Notes: a model not told the origin generated them from the letters alone. Positions 25,302 to 37,229 are shown, numbered from the stretch's first letter. The stretch: DNA of 64,000 nt from Bacteroides rodentium JCM 16496 (GCF_000614125.1 NZ_BAKJ01000005.1:1-64000), one strand, 5' to 3'. Numbers and translations are program-made.

Positions 25302-27835
25302 TTATTGTTTCAGCAACTGTTCTGCTGCAAGTACCAGGAACATATAGTGGGATGAACCTCCTCCCAGCACATATTCAGTTTGCTGCCAGAGGAACGGGAA
25401 CGTGAGGAGTTCCGGGAAGTCGGGACGGATAAGAGCTGTACCGGAAATGACTCCACCGGGAATATACGACCAGTCTGCGCGGTTCAGTCCGTAGCCCACA
25501 GTGGCTGATTGTGCGCCGACACCCGAGGCGAAGGAAGCTTGGTTGGAGCCCGGGTGGCATCCGAGAATGAAGTTGAGGGCATTGAATACCGGTGCTTTCG
25601 GGAATATTTCCGGATAGGCGGTTGTCAGGAAGTAGTGCTGGAAGCCGAAACGCTGTATATCCCAGCCTGCACCCCAGATATGTGGACGGTAGGGAATGCC
25701 GTAAGGAGTCTCCTGCACTTGCTTGTTCAGCTCTTGTTCATATCCGGTCAGAGCTTTGCGGAAAGCGGTGGAGAAAGCTTTGGCTTTCTTGTTCTTCATT
25801 TGTGCAAACTGTTTTTCCACACGTGCCGTGTACCAGCCGATGCGGCCTATCTGCTTGATGATGAGCTCTTTGTTGTCCAGAATGAAGTCCATATAGGGTT
25901 GTTCGCCCGTGGTGAGGTACAGTTCTACGGCTGCCTGCACTTTGGGGAACAAGGCTCTGTTGTTGCCGTTTCCGGTAGAAGCATATACTTTGCGGGCAAT
26001 GTCGAGACAATGTACACTCAATGTATCATTGAAGCCTTTCAATACGCGTGATACGGCAGCAAGTTGGGCGGCTGTCGACAGTTCTCGTCCGGGGTTGTCC
26101 TCTGTAAATATCCAACGGTCGTCTTCATTACCGATTTTTCCGTCCGTCATGGCGGCGGCATCACCCAGAAGTACGTATTGGCGAAGGTCGTTGCAGATGA
26201 TTCCCCGGTAGAGACGTCCCAGTGCCAGGTAGCCGTTGACTACCGTAAGGGCGCCGTTCTCTACTTGTTGCAGCAAGTCATTCTTACCGTCGGGCTGGTG
26301 GATTTCCGTCACACGGTTTATCTGGTCGATGGAAGTCACGTCGAGATTCGGGTGGAAAGCTTCGTAGGCCAGTGCCAGGATATAGGATTCTCCGGCTTGG
26401 GATTCGATGCGGAGGTCAAAGTCTCCGGCATCGTGCCAGCCGCCTATGTTCACTCCGGGAACCACTTCACCCGGTTTGAACTTGGACAGGCCCTCTTTCT
26501 GGTCGTAGCCGTCGATATGATTGTGTGCCGGTGCCATCTGGGCATCGTCCATGTGGCAGCAGTCGTGCCATACGCGGTATTTTTCGTTGACGCGCATGTG
26601 GCACATCTGTACGGGAAGGAAGTATTCCAGTACGGGCTGCCATACGCCACGGGCATATACGTCATTGTCGATGCGGAAGATGGGAGACACGGAGGTATTG
26701 TATTTAATCTTATAAAGCCCCGGTTCCTTTACATCTGTGAAGTTTACTTTCAGATAGTTATACCTCAAGAATTTACCCCAGTTGGCAGGAGTGACGTTCT
26801 TGACAACCTTTTCGCCGTCGGCATCAATGCGGATGATTTGTGCCGTTTCCTTTCTGTTGTCACGTATATCCATTTCGATGACGGCTTCCTTGTCCTGAGT
26901 GGGATGATAACCTATCTGTGAAGTCTGGATAACCGGCTGATACATCCAGTCGGCCACTACGTTCGGAGTGATAATCCATTTGACGGCACCTTTGGTGACA
27001 CCCGGTTTTATGTTGCTGCGCAGTACGAACCAGCCGTTGTTGTGGTTCATACGCCCGTCAAACAGTTGCAGGTCACCGCTCAATGATTCGATGGTAACTT
27101 TGTTGTAAGGGTCATCGGGCCGGGAGGTGAACTTGGTTCCTTTGGCATAAGGTTCGCTGATGATGTCGTCTGCCACAATCGGGCTGTAACCTTTTCCTAT
27201 CAGTTTGTTCATGTCTGCCAGCGATTTTTTGCCGTCATGGTAGTTTCCTGTATGCAGATAGTTGGGCTGGGTTGTCATCAGGGGGAGTTGGGCTGTTGCG
27301 GGAAGATGCCGCTCTGACCGTCCATAATCCAGGGCTTGCCGAAGAGGGAACCCGGGAAGAATTCAAGGTTGAAGCCTACTTTTCCGATGAATTCCTGGGG
27401 AATGGGGCGGTCAAGGTCTACGGTCACCTCTATGTTTTTACCTTTGCTTTCCACGTTTACCGTATATATAAGGTGGAGGTCCGGGTAAATCATCGGGTTG
27501 AATCCGGTGAGATGGCGTGAGGAGTCGGGATAGCACAGCGTGGCGGTGATGCTGTTGTCACCGAGCTTCCGGTCGAGCTGTTTCGGTACGGGTTGCCATT
27601 GTCCGGGCGTGGCTTCCAGGCGGATGTCTCCGTTTGTTGCCACACGGTGTCCGTTCATAATGATGCATACCCCTCCCTGGTGTCCTTCGGGATAGATGTC
27701 ATCAAAAGCCATGACGTCGACTCCCTGGTTCTTGAAATAACCGGAGGATGTCAGCTTGAAGTCTTGCGCATGCAGCGTACTGCTGCCGCAAAGCAGTGCC
27801 AAGACTGATGCAAATAGGAAATGTTTCTTTCTCAT
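25302..27835 (-). CDS. GH9-family glycoside hydrolase with large N-terminal domain (one-base frameshift)
   Basis: Two frames, 27835-27278 and 27278-25302, join if the C run near 27283 has one more C; full length is about 843 residues. Signal peptide FASVLALLCGSSTLHAQ. Residues about 20-300 are an all-beta module (DDIYPEGHQGGVCIIMNGHR; GKPWIMDGQSGIFPQQ) that I cannot name. A CelD-type Ig-like domain follows (QTSQIGYHPTQDKEAVIEMD), then the GH9 barrel: GVNIGGWHDAGDFDLRIESQ supplies the catalytic Asp pair and LWQQTEYVLGGG near the end a likely acid Glu. The usual SYxxNE end motif is absent, so this is a divergent GH9, perhaps exo-acting. It is paralogous to 46117-48643. Role: cleaving beta-1,4-glucan-like oligosaccharides in the periplasm or at the surface. 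Confidence 0.85.
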
Positions 27836-28129
27836 AGTATCTATTTTTGAGTTACGAAATTTTCTACTAATATACGGACTAAAAAGGAAACGGATGGCTT
27901 TTGTTTGTAGCCAATAACGTTATGAAATGTGTCTTTTTCCTCTATTTTTATGATATTCATTGTTATATTTGTCATACAATGGTGTTTGAACTGCCAGATA
28001 CCAACGTTTGAGCTAATAAAAGCTGATGTCTGGTAAAACAAGGACTCAGTACCCAAAAACAGCCTTTATCGGAACCAATTGTATCCATTGAAAAAGGATG
28101 GTAGTGAGTAGTGGCAACTTGTTTTTTTG

Positions 28130-28137
28130 TACATTTG
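28130..28137 (+). promoter_or_regulatory. -7 box of the epimerase-GH30-GH9 operon
   Basis: TACATTTG fits TAnnTTTG, 37 bases before ATG 28175. The divergent spacer from 27836 otherwise holds only AT-rich sequence; the words GATGTCTGG near 28022 recall the repeat at 44704. Confidence 0.5.
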
Positions 28138-28174
28138 CAATGTAACTATGATTAATTCCTTAAATCGCTATATT

Positions 28175-29426
28175 ATGAAACGTATGTTTTCCGTTTTTTT
28201 GCTGATTACAGTATGGTTGCTGGTTACACCTTTCCTGCAAGCACAGTCACACGTAGACAAGGTTTTAAAAGATGAAATAACCTCGGACTTGAAAGAGAAT
28301 ATCCTCTCTTTTTGGGAAAGATACAGCGTAGATTCTTCCGGAGGCTTTTATGGTTCATTGGGACGTGACGGTGCCCCGATAGCGGATGCTCCCAAAGGTG
28401 GTGTACTGAATGCCCGCATCCTTTGGACTTTTTCAACCGCCTACCGGATGTATGGCGATACTGCCTACCGTAAATTGGCTGACAGGGCGCAACGGTATTT
28501 CATAGACCACTTCATTGATTCGCAGTATGGAGGCGTATATTGGCTGATAAAAGCGGACGGTACCCCATTGGATACGAACAAGCAGACTTACGGCTGCTCT
28601 TATGCTATCTACGGTTTGTCCGAACATTTTAGAGCAACGGGCAACAATGAAAGCCTGCAAAAAGCCATAGAACTTTACCGGACCATGGAGAGCAGAATCA
28701 AAGACCCCGTAAACGATGGTTATATAGAATCTTTCACCCGCGAATGGGGAGTTCCCCAAAAGCTGGGATATGATGGAGATGGCGTTGCCACCAAAACAAT
28801 GAATACCCATATCCACGTATTGGAGGCATACACAGCTTTATATAAAGTATGGAAGGATAATGGCCTACGCGAACGTCTTACAAAAGTAATAGATTTGATA
28901 ATAACCAAGCTCTACAATCCACAAACACATCACCTGATATTGTACTGTGATTCGAATTGGAACAATCTGGATGACATCGACTCTTACGGGCATGACATCG
29001 AAACTTCCTGGTTGCTGACGGAAGCTGCAGAGGCTCTGGGTGACCCGGAGGTTATCGGGAGGTGCAGGAAGGTAGCATTGGAACTTGCAGACGCCTCCTT
29101 GAAAGAGGGCATCAACCGATGGGCGCCATGATGTACGAACGGCATAAGGACAAAATCAGGAAGGATGCTTCCTGGTGGTGCCAGGCGGAAACTGTGTCGG
29201 TTGTATCAATGCCTGGCAACTGACTGGTGAACAATCTTATTTGGACAGTGCCGTCCGCACTTGGAACTTCATCAAATCACGGATGATAGACAAGGAGTAT
29301 GGTGAATGGTTCAGAACGGTGCTGGAAGATGGAACTCCCCGCTACAAGGAGCCTAAAGCAAGTATGTGGAATTGTCCCTATCATAATAGCCGTATGGGGT
29401 TTGAGATTGATACCAGACTGAAATGA
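28175..29426 (+). CDS. Exported AGE-family 2-epimerase, first copy (one-base frameshift)
   Basis: About 417 residues. Start at ATG 28175, where the signal peptide begins (MFSVFLLITVWLLVTPFLQA); the open frame from 28127 overlaps the promoter. One C is missing near 29112 (AACCCG), where the frame stops; it continues as MMYERHKDKIRKDASWWCQ. The alpha/alpha6 barrel family (N-acylglucosamine and cellobiose/mannobiose 2-epimerases) is shown by GVLNARILWTFSTAYRMYGD, the catalytic-His motif HIHVLEAYT near 211, YGHDIETSWLLTEAAE near 273, and the end CPYHNSRMGFE. Cellobiose-type enzymes carry HD-E--WLL as here. Family enzymes are normally cytosolic; export is unusual. It heads an operon with the GH30-like and GH9 genes. 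Confidence 0.85.
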
Positions 29427-29449
29427 CAACCTTTTATAGATTTGATATT

Positions 29450-31338
29450 ATGAAGAATTTACGAATTTTCCAGTTTGGAATAGTTGTATTGCTGTGTGGT
29501 ATATTATCTCTGCCGCTTTCTGCCCAGACGGAAGTGATGGCATGGAGCAATATCACGGGTGTCCGTGTAGACGGTGAATTGATAGACTTTGAGTCATCCC
29601 TGCGTGTCGGAACCTTGAAAGGAGATATGGAGATTACTGGAAAGGAGAAGCAGGTCCGTCCCGTTTTCCATCGTGAGGGGGATATGCAGGAAGTGACGAC
29701 TACTCTGCGAGGTGTAAAGTTCCATCAGAAAGTGACTGATAAGGGAAAAGGCTTGGTGGAGATTTCTATTGATGCGCTGTCGGACACGACTTTGAACCAG
29801 ACAGCCTATTACTGTATTGCTTTAAGTCCGGAAAACTACGTTGATGCCAAAGTAAGGACAAGTGGCAGGAAGCTGACCGTTACTTCGGCCAATAGGAAGT
29901 TGGAATTCAAGTTCAATAAGTCTGTAAAGGCCACGGTTGAAAAAGAGTCTACCGGTACTGTTGTGTATATCTCGCTGATGTCGATTCTGAAAAAGGCTGG
30001 GAGAACAGCATTGTCTATGGAACTGCATGCTTCCGGAGTGATAGATCACAGTGACGCGGAAATTACATTGGATATGCAGAATCCGGGAAGTTTGTTTGCA
30101 GGCTTTGGAGGGAATTTCCGCCTGCAGAATCCTGCTGCCGACCCTAAAGTGATAGATTACTGTCTGGAAAATTTGCGCGTAGCTTATGGCCGTGTGGAAT
30201 TTCCGTGGAGATTGTGGCAACCCGAAGAAGAATCCGATCCTATTGCCGTGGCACAGAATGGGGGACTGAACAAGCGGGTGGAGGAAAGTCTCCTCATGGC
30301 AAAGCGCTTGAAGGCGATGGGAATGCCGGTAATACTAAGCTGTTGGTTTCCGCCTGCATGGGCCATTGACGGAGGTCCTGCAAGTTATGCCCGTCAAGGT
30401 GGTGTCATTGCTTATCGTCTGGATAGCCGGAAAAAGGAGAAGATTTATAAATCCATGGCAGATTATCTGTTGTATGCTAAACAGCATTATGGTATTGAGT
30501 TCTCCATGTTCTCGTTCAACGAATCGGATTTGGGTATTGATGTCCTTCACACGCCGCAGGAGCATGCAGATTTCATTCAGGAATTCGGTGCTTATCTGGC
30601 AGGTTGAATCTTCCTACCCGTATGCTGCTTGGCGACAATTCGGATGCTACGACTTTTGATTTCATCCTTCCTGCTTTGAACAATCCTGAGACTCATAAGT
30701 ATATTGGTGCAGTTTCTTTCCATTCATGGCGTGGTTGTGATGATGTTACGTTAAGGAAGTGGGCGGATGCTGCCAAAGCGATTAATGTACCACTCTTGGT
30801 TGGTGAGGGTAGTACGGATGCCGCTGCTCATGGTTATGCCGAGATATTCAATGAGTCGACGTTTGCACTTTATGAAATCAATCTGTATACGCGTATTTGT
30901 GCTATTTGCCAACCACTGTCCATCTTGCAGTGGCAGCTCACTTCAGACTATTCGTTGTTGTGGGGAGACGGCATTTATGGCTCCAAAGGTCCTTTGCGTC
31001 CTACACAACGTTTCTGGAACATTAAGCAGCTGGCCTCCACTCCGGCCGATGCCTTGGCCATTCCAGTCAGTAGCAGCAAGAAAAATGTAAACTGTGCAGC
31101 TTTCGGAAATATGGTGCGCGGAGAATATGCCGTCCATATGGTCAATAATGGGGCGGATTGTGAGGCTGTCATCTCCGGTATCCCTGCAGAAGTGAAGGAA
31201 CTGAAAGTCTATGTGACCAATACAAAGGACTGCATGAAGGAAACTGCTGTGAAGGTGGAGAATGGACTGGTACGGGTACACTTGCCGCTATCAGTTTCAT
31301 TACCTTATTGTCGGATAAATAATTTTGAAATGGAATAA
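29450..31338 (+). CDS. GH30-like (clan GH-A) glycoside hydrolase (one-base frameshift)
   Basis: Start at ATG 29450 with a signal peptide (FGIVVLLCGILSLPLSAQ). One T near 30605 joins the frames (AGL NLPTRM), giving about 629 residues. Residues 25-220 are beta-structured; the TIM barrel begins with FAGFGGNFRLQNPAAD, the GFGG start typical of GH30, and has VILSCWFPPAWAIDGG, acid/base Glu in FSFNESDLGIDV (near 358) and nucleophile Glu in LLVGEGSTDAA (near 453). A C-terminal beta domain closes it. Retaining hydrolase; the substrate may be a beta-1,4 or beta-1,6-linked glucan or glucuronoxylan. Family number is my best match, not certain; other clan GH-A families are possible. Confidence 0.7.
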
Positions 31339-31362
31339 TATTAATATATAAAGAATAGTGAT

Positions 31363-33092
31363 ATGAATATAACTACATGTCTGTTTACAGTTCTGGGAGG
31401 AATGGCCACTTTAGGGCATCCTTCAGAAACTGTACGTTTGAATCAGTTAGGGTATTATCCCCAGCAGGAAAAAGTAGCTGTGGTGAATGCCGGTGAGGTA
31501 CGTGAATTTACCATAGTAGATGCAGCCACGGGCAATCGGCTACTTTCCGGCAAACCCGGATATACCGCTTCATCCGCTTGGTCGGATAAGAGCAGGACAA
31601 TATTGGATTTCAGTGACATCACGGTACCGGGAAGATATCTTCTGTTGGTTAACGGCGATTCAGTGGCATTCGAAGTAAAGGAAAAGGTGCTGTCCCCTTT
31701 GGCCGATGCCGCTTTGAAGTCTTTCTATTACCAACGTACGGGTATGCCCATCGAAGCGACTTATGCGGGTCGGTGGAGCCGTCCGGCAGGCCATCCAGAT
31801 GACAAGGTGCTGGTACATCCCAATGCTGCCGGGCCGGAACGTAAGGCGGGAGCGGTGATTTCTTCTCCGGGAGGATGGTATGATGCCGGAGATTATAACA
31901 AGTACATTGTGAACTCCGCTTATTCCATCGGATTGATGCAGGCGATTTATGCCCGCTTTCCTGACTATTTTATCCGTCAACGGGTGAACATCCCGGAAAG
32001 CGGAAACCACACGCCCGATTTGCTGGACGAGATGTACTATAACCTGAAATGGATGCTGACCATGCAAGACCCTGCCGACGGAGGAGTCTACCACAAGCTG
32101 ACTACCCCTTCGTTCGAGGGATTTATCAAGCCTACGGAGTGTAAGCAGCCCCGTTATGTAGTTCAGAAATCAGTAACGGCGGCATTGGACTATGCTGCGG
32201 CTTTAGCGCAGGCTTCCGTGTTGTTTGCTCCTTACGAAGAGGATTATCCTGGCTTTTCGGAAGTGGCTTTGCAGGCTGCCGAACGTGCTTATGCCTGGGC
32301 AGAAGCACATCCGCAGGCACTCTATCATCAGGATCTTCTCAACAAGCAATATCAACCTGCCGTAGTTACGGGAGCTTATGGTGATCGCAGTGCTGATGAC
32401 GAATTCTTCTGGGCGGCTTCCGAGCTCTATCTTGCTACGGGAAAGACCGTTTACCGGGAACAAGTGAAGAAGCATCTCCCCACCGCATATAAGACTCCTT
32501 CTTGGGGCAATACCACAGCGTTGGGCGTGTTTGCCTGGCTGCAACCGGGCAGGGAATATCAGGGTGAAGACGTGGAGTTGGCAAATGCATGAAGGACCTG
32601 CTACTGGACTATGCTGCCGAGGCTGTGCGGGGTGCTGACCGCTCTCCTTTCCACGCTCCTTACGGCAACGATGCCAAAGATTTCTTTTGGGGATGCCTTG
32701 CCGAAGGGTGTGCTAACCAAGCCACTTCACTGGTTTGCGCCTATTTGCTTACGGGTGAGAAGTCGTACCTGACGAACGCCTACCGCAATATGGACTACAT
32801 TTTAGGAAAGAATGCCACGGGATATTGTTATGTCACCGGTTTCGGGATGAAAAGTCCTCTGTATCCGCACCATCGTCTTTCTGCATCGGATGATATAGAG
32901 GCACCTCTTCCCGGTTTCCTTGTTGGCGGTCCCAATCCTGGCCAACAAGACGGTGTACCCTATCCTTCCAATCTGCCGGATGAGTCTTATGCAGATGTGG
33001 AAGGTTCGTATGCTTCCAATGAAATAGCCATTAATTGGAGTGCTGCTTTGGTGGCGTTGGTGTCTTCGTTGGATGCTTTGATGTCAAAATAA
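31363..33092 (+). CDS. GH9 endoglucanase, canonical type (one-base frameshift)
   Basis: About 576 residues. One base missing near 32588 (AATGC-ATGAAG) splits it. Short N-terminal signal, then a CelD_N Ig-like domain (VRLNQLGYYPQQEKVAVVNA, to about 110) and the GH9 barrel: PGGWYDAGDYNKYIVNSAYS near 170 with catalytic Asp pair; HTPDLLDEMYYNLKWMLTMQ; FGMKSPLYPHHR with the substrate-binding His; and DVEGSYASNEIAINWSA near 554 with the acid Glu. All key residues are present, so an inverting beta-1,4-endoglucanase (cellulose, mixed-linkage glucan or xyloglucan backbone). Last gene of the plus-strand operon; the hybrid regulator gene converges on it with five bases between. Confidence 0.9.
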
Positions 33093-33097
33093 TGTTT

Positions 33098-36000
33098 CTA
33101 TTCAGCCTGCTGCCTTATAAATTCGGATGGGCTGATGTTGAACTCTTCTTTAAAATGTTTGGAGAATATCTTGGGGGAGTTATACCCCAAGGTATATGCA
33201 ATTTCCGAAACTTGCATCTGGCTTTCTGTCAAGAGTTGTTGTGCACGTTTCATACGGATGGTCCTGATGAATTCGATGGGTTTCTTTCCCGTTATCTTAA
33301 TCATTTTCTTGTAGAAATAGCTGCGTGATATATTCAGGCTGCTGGCAAGCTCCTCGACGGAAAACTCGGTTTCGCTGATATTGTCCTCTACAATCTGGAT
33401 GGCTTTTTCCACCAGCTGCTGGTCAAGGGGAGTGATGGTGATACGGCTTGGCTCGATTTTAATGTCCTGATTGAATATTTCCTGACGTTTGACGTTCATC
33501 TCGATAATCTTGTTGATGCGCAGCTTGAGGACTTCCATATTGAAAGGCTTGGTGATATAGTCGTCTGCGCCAACGCTAAGCCCTTCCAATTGGTGTTCTT
33601 CACTTGCTTTAGCTGTCAGGAGGATAATGGGGATATGGGAGTAGCGTATGTCATTCTTGATGGTTGAACATAGTTCCAGACCATCCATCTCGGGCATCAT
33701 GATGTCACTGACCACTAAATCAATATCTTCCTTTTCCAGTACATTCAGTGCATGTTTTCCGTTTGTGGCTTTTAATACATGATACTGCCTGGCAAGACTT
33801 TCAGAGAGAAATTTCAAGAAGTCGTAGTTGTCATCTACGAGTAGTATGGTGAATGGATGGGATTCTTCTTTTATTTCCGGTCCTTCGACCGGTTCTCCGT
33901 TTTTGGTTTCATTACTGTTCTGGTGTAGGGGTAGGGTAATCAGGAATACAGAACCACAAGGCTGGTTATCCCTGACACAGACAGTACCCTGATGCATCTT
34001 TACGTATTCGGAAACAATGTGCAGTCCAATGCCGCTGCCTCCGTTGTTCGACTGGTTTTTGCCCGACTGATAGAATCTTTGGAATATTTTCTCCTTGGCT
34101 TCATCCTCTATGCCGCAACCGGTGTCGGTAAAGGTCAGTTCCAGATTTGTGCCTCTTACGGCAATATCCAGTGAGATGCTTCCTTTATTGGGAGTGAACT
34201 TGAATGCATTTGACAGGATATTTGTGCATATCTTGCGTATCTTGTCATAGTCGAAATCCATGAATACAGAATGTTGTGGAGCGGTAAGGCTATAGCTGAT
34301 GTTCCGTTTCTGTGCTATCGGATCGAAAGAGTGGAATATTTCACTCAGAATGATAAGGATGTTGTCATGTTTGCATTTCAGGGTTTCAGCCTTGGCATCC
34401 AGCTTTCTGAAATCCAGCAGTTGGTTAATCAGTTCCAGCAGATAGTCGGCATTTTGTTTGACCATATCCAGAATGCCTTTACGATATTCGGGATGGTCTA
34501 CGAAAAACTCTTCAAGCGGATTGATGATAAGTGACAAGGGGGTCCGCAGTTCGTGACTTATGTTGGCAAAGAACTGCAGTTTCATATTGTTGATTTTCTG
34601 CTGCCTTTCATTTTCCACCTCGATGGCCTGCATGATTTGTTTCTGCTTTTGGCGTAAGCGCAGATTGCGGATAATGGACAGAAGGATGCACAAAACGATA
34701 CCGCTATATATGGTATAAGCCCACCAAGTGCGCCACCAAGGAGGGAGTATCTTTATTTTCAGTTCCTTGACGTTGGGGCTCCATATGCCTTGTGAGTTGC
34801 ATGCCTTGACGGATAAAGTATAGTTTCCGGCAGTCAGCATGGATAGGTTTACTTTGTTGTTTTCAGCATAAATCCAGTTGGAATGAATCTTATAGGCATA
34901 TTTTATCTTATCCGTTTCCACCAGGTCGAGGGCAGAGAAGGACAGAGTGAATGAATTTTCCTTTTCAGTGAAGGAAAGATGTTGTGCACATTCAAGTGAG
35001 CTGCCGTTCAGGATGTCCGGATGGGTCATTCCGGATTTGAGCTCAATACCGGTAAGGTAAATATTGGCATCATAACTTGTGGTCAGGATGTCTTGTGGAA
35101 TGATAGTCTGGTAACCTTGTGGCGTGCCTATCAGTATATTGCCGTTCTGTAGCTTGAGGATGGCGTGGACATTGGTATCGTTGCATATCAGTCCGTCGCT
35201 TACGGAGTAGTTCACGATGGCGTATGTACCGTTTGTTATTTTGATTCGTGAGATGCCGTTGCCGGTACCAATCCACATCTGGTTGTTGTTGTCTTCCGTG
35301 ACGGCTCTGACGAGGTTGGCGGCAAGTCCGTTTTTCTGGTCAAGGAAGTAGATGGAGTCGTTCTTCTGGTTCCATATACTCAGTCCGTGTGGATGTCCTA
35401 TCCAAAGAAGGTCTCGGCTGTCCTTATAGACAGTGAGCATATTGTTCTCCTTGAAGCGGCCGGCTTCGGCGTAGATATTATAGGCTTGGGTTTCCGTATC
35501 GATGATAATGAGTCCTCCTTTGGTCGCTACGTAAAGGGTACTGTTTTTATCATAGTACATATCTCGGACAAAGAATTCTCCCGGACGGTACAAGATGGTG
35601 TCAAACTGCCCGGTTTCCGGATTTAACCTCTGTATGTATCCTTTCATGGTACCTATCCAGATGTATCCGTGTTTGTCTACCTTTACTGTATACACATTGT
35701 TCTCGAGAAGCTGGCTGTTACTTACTGTGTATTGTTTGATTTGCCCTTTCGAGTAGCATAGCAGTCCTTTCTGGAAGGTGCCTATCCATAGGCGGTTTTT
35801 GGAGTCGATGGATAAGTCGACTACAATATTGGCGGGAGTTGCTATCTTTTCGTATGAATCGGTCACTAGTGAACGTCGGATTAGTCCCGTACCGTCTGTT
35901 CCGTAGTAAATGTATTCCTGGCTTGTGTCTTCGCAGAAGGTCAGGATATCATCATATTCCAGGGATTTGTTGCATAGTATGATTTGGGACATGGGGCTAT

Positions 36001-37009
36001 AATAGGAAATACCGTGTTTGAAATTCCCTATGTATATGGTTCCGTCTTTGTCCCGGTAAATGGTATTCAGATTGTTGCTGGCAATGGTGTGCGGTTTCAA
36101 TGGATTGTGCACCAAGTTGGTAAGCGATTTGGTCAGGGTGTTGTAAACGAACAGCCCCATATGGCTGGTAAGTATCCATACGTTGCCGTCTCCCAGGTCG
36201 AGGATGCGTTGCACGCGATTGTACTGTATGTGAGTGTTATTGTTCAGGCTGATGTCCTCCCATTGCTGTGTAAAACTGTTCTTGTGCAAAAGTAGGCTGT
36301 TTTGGAAGGTGTATACCCATAGGCTTTCGTTTTGGTCTATGTAAATGTGTGGCTCATGATTCTCCAGCAAAGGTCTATAGATGGTGGGAATGGCTATTTC
36401 CTTGACTTCGGAAGTCTGCTTGCTGATACTGTATAGGGTACCGTTGGAGTACATTATATAAATGAACTGGACACCTATATAGAGGTTTGAAATCTTTTCA
36501 ACTACCAGTGGATAGGCTTTGATGGAGCTGTTGTCCATGCTTCGTATGTAAAGTTTGGAATAGTCGTAGGCCCAAAACTCATTCTTGGATGTTTTTCCCA
36601 TCCTCAGAATGTTTTTACTGGGGATTTGCAGCCCATCGAGTATGGGTTTATAGTCATTGTCGAATTCACCGGTCTTATAATTATAGATACTGTAGCCGCT
36701 GGAAGTCCTTATCCATACATTGTCGTCCGGTCCTTCGAAAATTTCGCTGATGGCATCGTCCGGCAGGTCGGAGTTGTTCTGGTAATACTGCTGGAAGGAG
36801 TAGCCGTCGTATTTGTTGAGTCCTGATTCTGTCCCCACCCAGAGGAATCCCCTATTGTCTCTGTAGATGCTTCGGACACTGTTGTTGGAGAGTCCTTCTG
36901 TTGTAGAGAGCTGCTTGAACATGACAGCCGGCGGGATTTCCGCTGAGTTACCTTGAACAGTAAGGAGGAAGGCCAGGTTGCATATAAGGAATAGGAGCAG
37001 TTGTTTCAT
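33098..37009 (-). CDS. Hybrid two-component system regulator (HTCS)
   Basis: 1303 residues, intact. Signal peptide, then two seven-bladed propellers of Reg_prop repeats (GLSNNSVRSIYRDNRGFLWV and many similar), a Y_Y_Y domain ending near 755, one membrane helix near 765-785 (YTIYSGIVLCILLSII), HisKA with FFANISHELRTPLSLI (His near 817), ATPase domain with DTGCGIEDEAKEKIFQRFY and GSGIGLHIVSEYVKMHQG, receiver with ILLVDDNYDF and acceptor Asp in VVSDIMMPEMDG (near 1102), and a C-terminal AraC HTH (SEIAYTLGYNSPKIFSKHF). Such proteins bind an oligosaccharide of the target glycan in the periplasm and activate the neighbouring locus. It stands between the two halves of the glycan locus; own promoter at 37049-37079. 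Confidence 0.95.
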   Translation of the reverse strand: MKQLLLFLICNLAFLLTVQGNSAEIPPAVMFKQLSTTEGLSNNSVRSIYRDNRGFLWVGTESGLNKYDGYSFQQYYQNNSDLPDDAISEIFEGPDDNVWIRTSSGYSIYNYKTGEFDNDYKPILDGLQIPSKNILRMGKTSKNEFWAYDYSKLYIRSMDNSSIKAYPLVVEKISNLYIGVQFIYIMYSNGTLYSISKQTSEVKEIAIPTIYRPLLENHEPHIYIDQNESLWVYTFQNSLLLHKNSFTQQWEDISLNNNTHIQYNRVQRILDLGDGNVWILTSHMGLFVYNTLTKSLTNLVHNPLKPHTIASNNLNTIYRDKDGTIYIGNFKHGISYYSPMSQIILCNKSLEYDDILTFCEDTSQEYIYYGTDGTGLIRRSLVTDSYEKIATPANIVVDLSIDSKNRLWIGTFQKGLLCYSKGQIKQYTVSNSQLLENNVYTVKVDKHGYIWIGTMKGYIQRLNPETGQFDTILYRPGEFFVRDMYYDKNSTLYVATKGGLIIIDTETQAYNIYAEAGRFKENNMLTVYKDSRDLLWIGHPHGLSIWNQKNDSIYFLDQKNGLAANLVRAVTEDNNNQMWIGTGNGISRIKITNGTYAIVNYSVSDGLICNDTNVHAILKLQNGNILIGTPQGYQTIIPQDILTTSYDANIYLTGIELKSGMTHPDILNGSSLECAQHLSFTEKENSFTLSFSALDLVETDKIKYAYKIHSNWIYAENNKVNLSMLTAGNYTLSVKACNSQGIWSPNVKELKIKILPPWWRTWWAYTIYSGIVLCILLSIIRNLRLRQKQKQIMQAIEVENERQQKINNMKLQFFANISHELRTPLSLIINPLEEFFVDHPEYRKGILDMVKQNADYLLELINQLLDFRKLDAKAETLKCKHDNILIILSEIFHSFDPIAQKRNISYSLTAPQHSVFMDFDYDKIRKICTNILSNAFKFTPNKGSISLDIAVRGTNLELTFTDTGCGIEDEAKEKIFQRFYQSGKNQSNNGGSGIGLHIVSEYVKMHQGTVCVRDNQPCGSVFLITLPLHQNSNETKNGEPVEGPEIKEESHPFTILLVDDNYDFLKFLSESLARQYHVLKATNGKHALNVLEKEDIDLVVSDIMMPEMDGLELCSTIKNDIRYSHIPIILLTAKASEEHQLEGLSVGADDYITKPFNMEVLKLRINKIIEMNVKRQEIFNQDIKIEPSRITITPLDQQLVEKAIQIVEDNISETEFSVEELASSLNISRSYFYKKMIKITGKKPIEFIRTIRMKRAQQLLTESQMQVSEIAYTLGYNSPKIFSKHFKEEFNISPSEFIRQQAE

Positions 37010-37048
37010 GTATTTTCTTTATTAGAAGGATTAACAATATTGTAACTG

Positions 37049-37079
37049 CAAACTTAAATATAATCCTTCGAACGAGCAA
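37049..37079 (-). promoter_or_regulatory. Promoter of the HTCS gene
   Basis: On the minus strand TTG (37077-37079), a 20-base spacer and TAAGTTTG (37049-37056): a full match to the Bacteroides consensus, 40 bases before the gene. Confidence 0.72.
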
Positions 37080-37229
37080 GGAAAGATTTGCGTATTCGTG
37101 TGGGATGATATCCTCCGTTTGGTGAAAAATAGTATGCATTTTGTTTCCAATGGCCCTATATGGGTTCTATGAAACAAAACCGGATATTAAAAGACATTTT
37201 TAAGGCATCTGTGTTTCCTTTAAGAAAAA

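Noticed and set aside
27278..33092. Programmed ribosomal frameshifting in the split GH genes
   Set aside because: The sites share no slippery heptamer or downstream structure and occur in unrelated genes; missing bases in runs explain them better.
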